A DNA stretch of 64,000 bases from Clarkia xantiana subsp. parviflora (Eukaryota; Streptophyta; Magnoliopsida; Myrtales; Onagraceae). The stretch covers positions 25,278,763 to 25,342,762 of the forward strand of contig JAPTYO010000007.1 in NCBI GenBank assembly GCA_036873135.1, given 5' to 3'. Positions within the stretch are counted from its first letter, which is position 1. The number at the start of each line of letters is the position of its first letter. The notes under the pieces are model-generated. The model did not search any database, was not told where the DNA came from, and was given only the letters and a program-made list of their open reading frames with translations. Shown piece by piece: positions 60,517-64,000 of the stretch. The position numbers and the translations under genes are program-made.

Positions 60517-61790
60517 TAATGATTTTACTATTTATGTCCAATGTTAATTTTTCAAAGGGTTATTGTTTGATGTAAGCGGGCGGGGTCAGATTTTTTGAAT
60601 TTTCCAAACCAAGTTCGAATTTTAACTTAGGACGGATTTTTCGGGAAGGTTAGGGACGATTTTCCTCAGATTTCGAATTCCCAATTTTTTATGTCCACTC
60701 TAAAGTCCACCGACTCATTTATAGACCGCTCGAAAATTTAACAACTCATTGTTAATGCAACAAATATTGAAAACTTTGATATAAAATAATAAAAAAATTA
60801 TATATATTTGTTAATAGGAATTAGTAACTTGGACATACTCATAGTGTCTTAATTTTTACACTATGCATTAAAACTAAATTCTTTATATACAATAAATTCT
60901 TTAACAAAGTTCATTCTATTATTTTTCTTAATCTTAATAGTATAAAAAGATCATTGACTTGGATTAAAAGTTTGTTCAAGTGAATCTTAGAAAATAAATG
61001 TTTTTTTTTTCTTCTGAAAAAATATTAGATTGGATGAATCATAGGTCGAAACTTTACTTCAAGCTATTAATCTTTCGTGGGTCAGACTATTTTTCTGCAA
61101 GTCCGATCATGATCCATAGTCGGCTTTGATACAATTTTGTCACGTCCTCAAAACCAAGCGACTGTGCCCACTAATCCAACTTATTCTCTCATTTGATAAA
61201 AAGAAAAAATATTTCAAAAATAATTATTTTACTTATTAGTTAATCAACCACTTAAGATTAAAAAATGTGGTACAAACTGAGTGTCACATTTTTTCTTGAG
61301 ACGACCCTGAATGAAATTATTCATGAGAGTAGGGGTGAGCTTGGGCGAGACGGGCGGAATTTTTTTTTTAAAAAAAATGTCTCAAACTCGAAATTTCGGG
61401 CTCTCTAAGCCATATCCTGAGCTCGAGCCCAAGTTTTGAGAAAAAGTCATGCTCGCCTCGGGTTTTTTCAATTCGGGAAGGGCTCAGGGCTATTCCGAGT
61501 TTACACCAAAACTAATATTAAAAAAAACTAAAAATCACATGTCATTACCAATTTCCAATATTTTTTAACACTCATCAAGTTCACATACAAATATCAAATT
61601 CTCATACAAACATCATTCTCATACAAACATCAAATTTTAAAATTTAAAGTTAAGATAATTAGAATTTAGTTAAAATAATGAATACTATAAGTTAAGATTA
61701 GTAACAAATTCGGGATGATACGGAACTTTCAGGATTTTGCCTAAAAACCCGAGCCATGAAAGTCTTATCCGTTTGGATTTGGGCACAACT

Positions 61791-61859
61791 TCGGGACGGG
61801 ATTTTCAAGACGAGATATGTTAAAACCGGCTGGAGCTCGTCTTGAAAATCTCGTCCCGA
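61791..61859. repeat. Short hairpin (perfect inverted repeat but one base)
   Basis: TCGGGACGGGATTTTCAAGA and its continuation CGAG pair with CTCGTCTTGAAAATCTCGTC plus CCGA over about 24 bases around a loop of about 21 bases. It lies between the eroded repeat and the pectate lyase pseudogene. It could be the junction of two repeat ends; no transcript evidence is available. Confidence 0.6.
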
Positions 61860-61931
61860 AAATCCCGGTTTCAACCCTGTCCGGGCACAACACCGGCCGG
61901 AGCTCGCCGGATTTGGCCATTCCTGCTAGTT

Positions 61932-62975
61932 TTAACACTTCCGGTTGGGTCTACATGCAAGGCTACCGGAGCACCTCGTTAGTTCATTGGCGACTCTTCC
62001 GGCCATCGGACTGATCAACCCCATCCTCCTATAATCCCTCTTCAGCAACCGGCTTCCCGACTCACAAATAAAGCTCCGTTCACCATGAAATCACCCTCCG
62101 ATTTCCATATCCAATTCTTCCATACCTCCGGCGGGGTGTTGCCTTCTCTCCCCGACGCCTGCTTTATCACCTCGGTGTTCGGCGCGATGTATCGATTTCC
62201 CTGACTGATGATGGTCGGGTTATGGGACCCGCCGACCGCGTACATTTGCCACATATGGTAGTCGTTGTTCACGATGTGGAAGAAGTGAATCCGTACCGGC
62301 ATCCGTTGCACTAGTCCACTTCCGAAGTGGTTAAACGCCACCGTCACTTGAGTAGCGTGTCCAGAACATTTATAATGAAGGTTGGCGTTAAGACGCGAAT
62401 AGTTAAGTTTACAGAGAATGAGATAGTATTTTGGGTAAATGTGGGTCAGTATATTTAAATATGTTAGATTTTCGGTGTTTACTTATCATATTTGTTACTT
62501 TTCACTTCTTTTTCGAGTGATTTTGGTTAAAATTGACATTATAAGTAAATAAAAATATGTTATTTTCCACTTTTTTGAAGTACTAGATTTACTGCTCATG
62601 GTGTAAGCTTATATATACTTAAAAAACACATTTTTGTTTTGTCCATTTTAAGATAAAATAATTAGCAATTCTGATAGTTAAGACAATGAATATCAACATT
62701 TTTAATGCGAGACAACGATTAGAAACATTGTATATACATTCATGAATGTATCTTCACCGTTGGTTATTTACCTGCGTGATCTTATCCTCAACGTCGATCG
62801 CGCGCCCACTGAACAACATCACGTCGTTGTGATTAGTGAAATGGCAATTGGAGATGGTGATTGCGGTGGATTTGAGAACCACGTCGATGAGTCTGTCCGA
62901 ACACCGCGTCATTGACAAATGGTCGAGCCAAATATTTGAGGAAACAATGCTTTGGATTAAATCAGTTCCAATCTT
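61932..62975 (-). pseudogene. Pectate lyase pseudogene (5'-truncated, frameshifted)
   Basis: Two homologous segments. The upstream one (about 62975-62772) encodes [16 protein letters not shown] and [15 protein letters not shown], with the conserved SDGLIDA changed to SDRLIDV. The downstream one (62350-61932) encodes [17 protein letters not shown] and [11 protein letters not shown]. The reading frame breaks after GALFV at about 62055. The rest of the family C-terminus (SPMAGRVANELTRCSGSLAC, then RPNRKC and a stop at 61932) is still readable in the next frame, so a single-base loss explains the break. The catalytic-region segment is one residue short (MPVRIHFFH). The 5' half of the gene is missing; SINE-like sequence begins instead. 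The gap between the segments carries the dispersed repeat at 62450-62710. It is a dead copy related to the neighbouring intact gene. Confidence 0.9.
62450..62710. repeat. Dispersed repeat inside the pectate lyase pseudogene
   Basis: It shares TTCACTTCTTTTTCGAGTGA, TTACTGCTCATGG and the end ATATCAACATTTTTAATGCG / AGACAACGATTAGAAAC with the family in PKS intron 1 and epimerase intron 2. It sits in the gap between the pseudogene segments, where the intact neighbour has no intron. Confidence 0.5.
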
Positions 62976-63062
62976 ATTTTTTTGCCAAGAAAAAAGAATG
63001 GACTAGTAGTGATGATTATAAACTCATCCCACTACGTAATGTTCAGACTCTCATGCTCACGG

Positions 63063-63225
63063 TCTGTGATTTTTTTTCTAACCAGACTTAGTGAACAACT
63101 AGCGCATTCACTAGCTCCCTCAATGTAACCCCACAAGCAGCCTAGTATAATTAAGAAGCCGACCCGATAAGTCTAACTCTACTCGCCACATCTTATGTCT
63201 GATACAGTATGTGAGGCATGCATAT
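63063..63225 (-). repeat. SINE-like copy with A-tail
   Basis: On the minus strand it holds CAGACATAAGATGTGG, GGCTTCTTAATTATACTAGG and GCGCTAGTTGTTCACTAAGT, then CTGGTTAGAAAAAAAATC. This is the best-preserved single copy of the family at 9925-10550. It adjoins the truncated 5' end of the pectate lyase pseudogene. Confidence 0.5.
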
Positions 63226-63379
63226 TATTTTTATAAATAGGTTAGTGTCACGTATCTGGAAAAGTGGTGCCAGTTGGATCACACCCAACGTCTACTACGT
63301 CCAAGAGAGTTTTGTTATATAAAGCTCTTTAGTGGGAGTAGTAGTTGGAAGCCAAACCATGACGTGATTAAGTTAATCT

Positions 63380-63976
63380 TGTTAGATTACGGGGAATAAT
63401 CACTACGGAAACTTAAACATGGTATGTGCTAGTAATATCAATTACGCAGCGGAAAGTTTCCACATACCTCAAGAGTAACCGTAGTCCAAGATCCTTGCTC
63501 GAGGGAGTTCGCGATCCTCCGGTCGGAACCCGTAAAAGTTCTTATGAAAGAAGCCCTACGCGGTATAAGCTCCACAGCAAAGCCTCTGATCGATTCTTGG
63601 CACAGGAACAGATCTCTGGAGAGTTTGCTCAAAAGCAATTTGGCACACCCTTGGTGAAGTACTTGGTGCGGCCGAACCTATAGTGTGGGGAGGAGGATTT
63701 TTCTCTCTAAAACTCTCTTTTGAGGGGATTATGATTAACCCTAAAATTTCCCTAACACCTCTTATTTATAGGAGGAGTAAAGTGGACAAAAGTCCACTTT
63801 ACCCCACCACAAATATTCGGCCGGCCAATGTATTTAGGGAGGCCCAATGGGCCTCCCATGTCAATTGGGATTTGGGTCTAGCCCAATTACCCTAATGTGA
63901 CATTTACCCAAGTTCATTAGGTAAACTATACATATTATGGGCTACCAATTACGGCGCCCATCACCATATGCTTACA
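63380..63976 (-). mobile_element. 3' LTR of a retrotransposon continuing beyond the window (minus orientation)
   Basis: A 597-base segment is bounded by TGT...ACA. On the minus strand the purine-rich GGCGAGTGGGAGT (63977-63989) immediately precedes its TGTAAG start, as a polypurine tract does. CCTATAAATAAGAGG (about 63757-63772) is a candidate LTR TATA box, followed by a long leader. The element body should lie to the right of the window edge. Family (Copia is likely from the short LTR and tract) is inference. Confidence 0.7.
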
Positions 63977-64000
63977 ACTCCCACTCGCCGGAATGGGAGG

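Larger units (their letters stand above)
59244..61931. other. Gene-free spacer upstream of the pectate lyase
   Basis: It contains the pectate lyase promoter (no sure TATA called), a T-run at 59862-59878, a small MITE and a hairpin (both listed), and AT-rich sequence. GGGTGAGCTTGGGCGAGACG near 61333 and related GGGCTC repeats to about 61750 resemble eroded hAT-type repeat ends. No coding feature was seen. Confidence 0.5.

Overview
This is nuclear DNA from a flowering plant, almost certainly a core eudicot. The genes have GT-AG introns, the spacers are AT-rich and full of MITEs, SINE-like repeats and LTR remnants, and every recognisable protein belongs to a plant family. No genus can be named from the sequence. 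I rebuilt exons by hand from splice sites and reading frame. Eight intact protein genes and one pseudogene are supported.

Layout: (1) 766-7606 (+), ABCB19-type auxin/brassinosteroid ABC transporter, 10 exons. (2) 7.6-25.8 kb, no genes: a SINE-like array, three fold-back Mutator-like elements, a Gypsy-type LTR followed by CpG-rich tandem repeats, a large fold-back element and a Tourist MITE. (3) 25795-27123 (+), PRE/ILI-type small non-DNA-binding bHLH. (4) 31501-33643 (+) and 39848-42598 (+), two paralogous, divergent type III polyketide synthases (PKS-A and PKS-B) on either side of a glutaredoxin-domain gene at 35780-36808 (-). (5) 43079-45956 (-), plastid-type homologue of archaeal 3-dehydroquinate synthase II. 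(6) 47791-51391 (-), secreted aldose-1-epimerase-like protein whose large intron holds a TRIM retrotransposon and two tandem duplications. (7) 54362-56383 (+), intronless type I membrane protein of unknown function (At3g28720-like) with a KxKxx ER-retrieval tail. (8) 57727-59243 (-), pectate lyase, and 61932-62975 (-), a broken pectate lyase copy. (9) 63380-63976, the 3' LTR of a retrotransposon that continues past the right edge.

The order ABCB19 - PRE - glutaredoxin - DHQS-II-like - At3g28720-like matches, as I remember it, the Arabidopsis order At3g28860 - 28857 - 28850 - 28760 - 28720. The PKS pair, the epimerase and the pectate lyases lie inside or beside this old block. The genes are not one pathway. 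The most distinctive local feature is the PKS pair: both carry acridone-synthase-like substitutions (Thr132Ser, Phe265Val in CHS numbering) plus bulky residues at 196/197, and both have an extra intron directly before the catalytic cysteine. A second recurring theme is a set of fold-back elements that share terminal arms, carry different GC-rich palindromic cores, and in two clear cases have perfect 9-bp target duplications.
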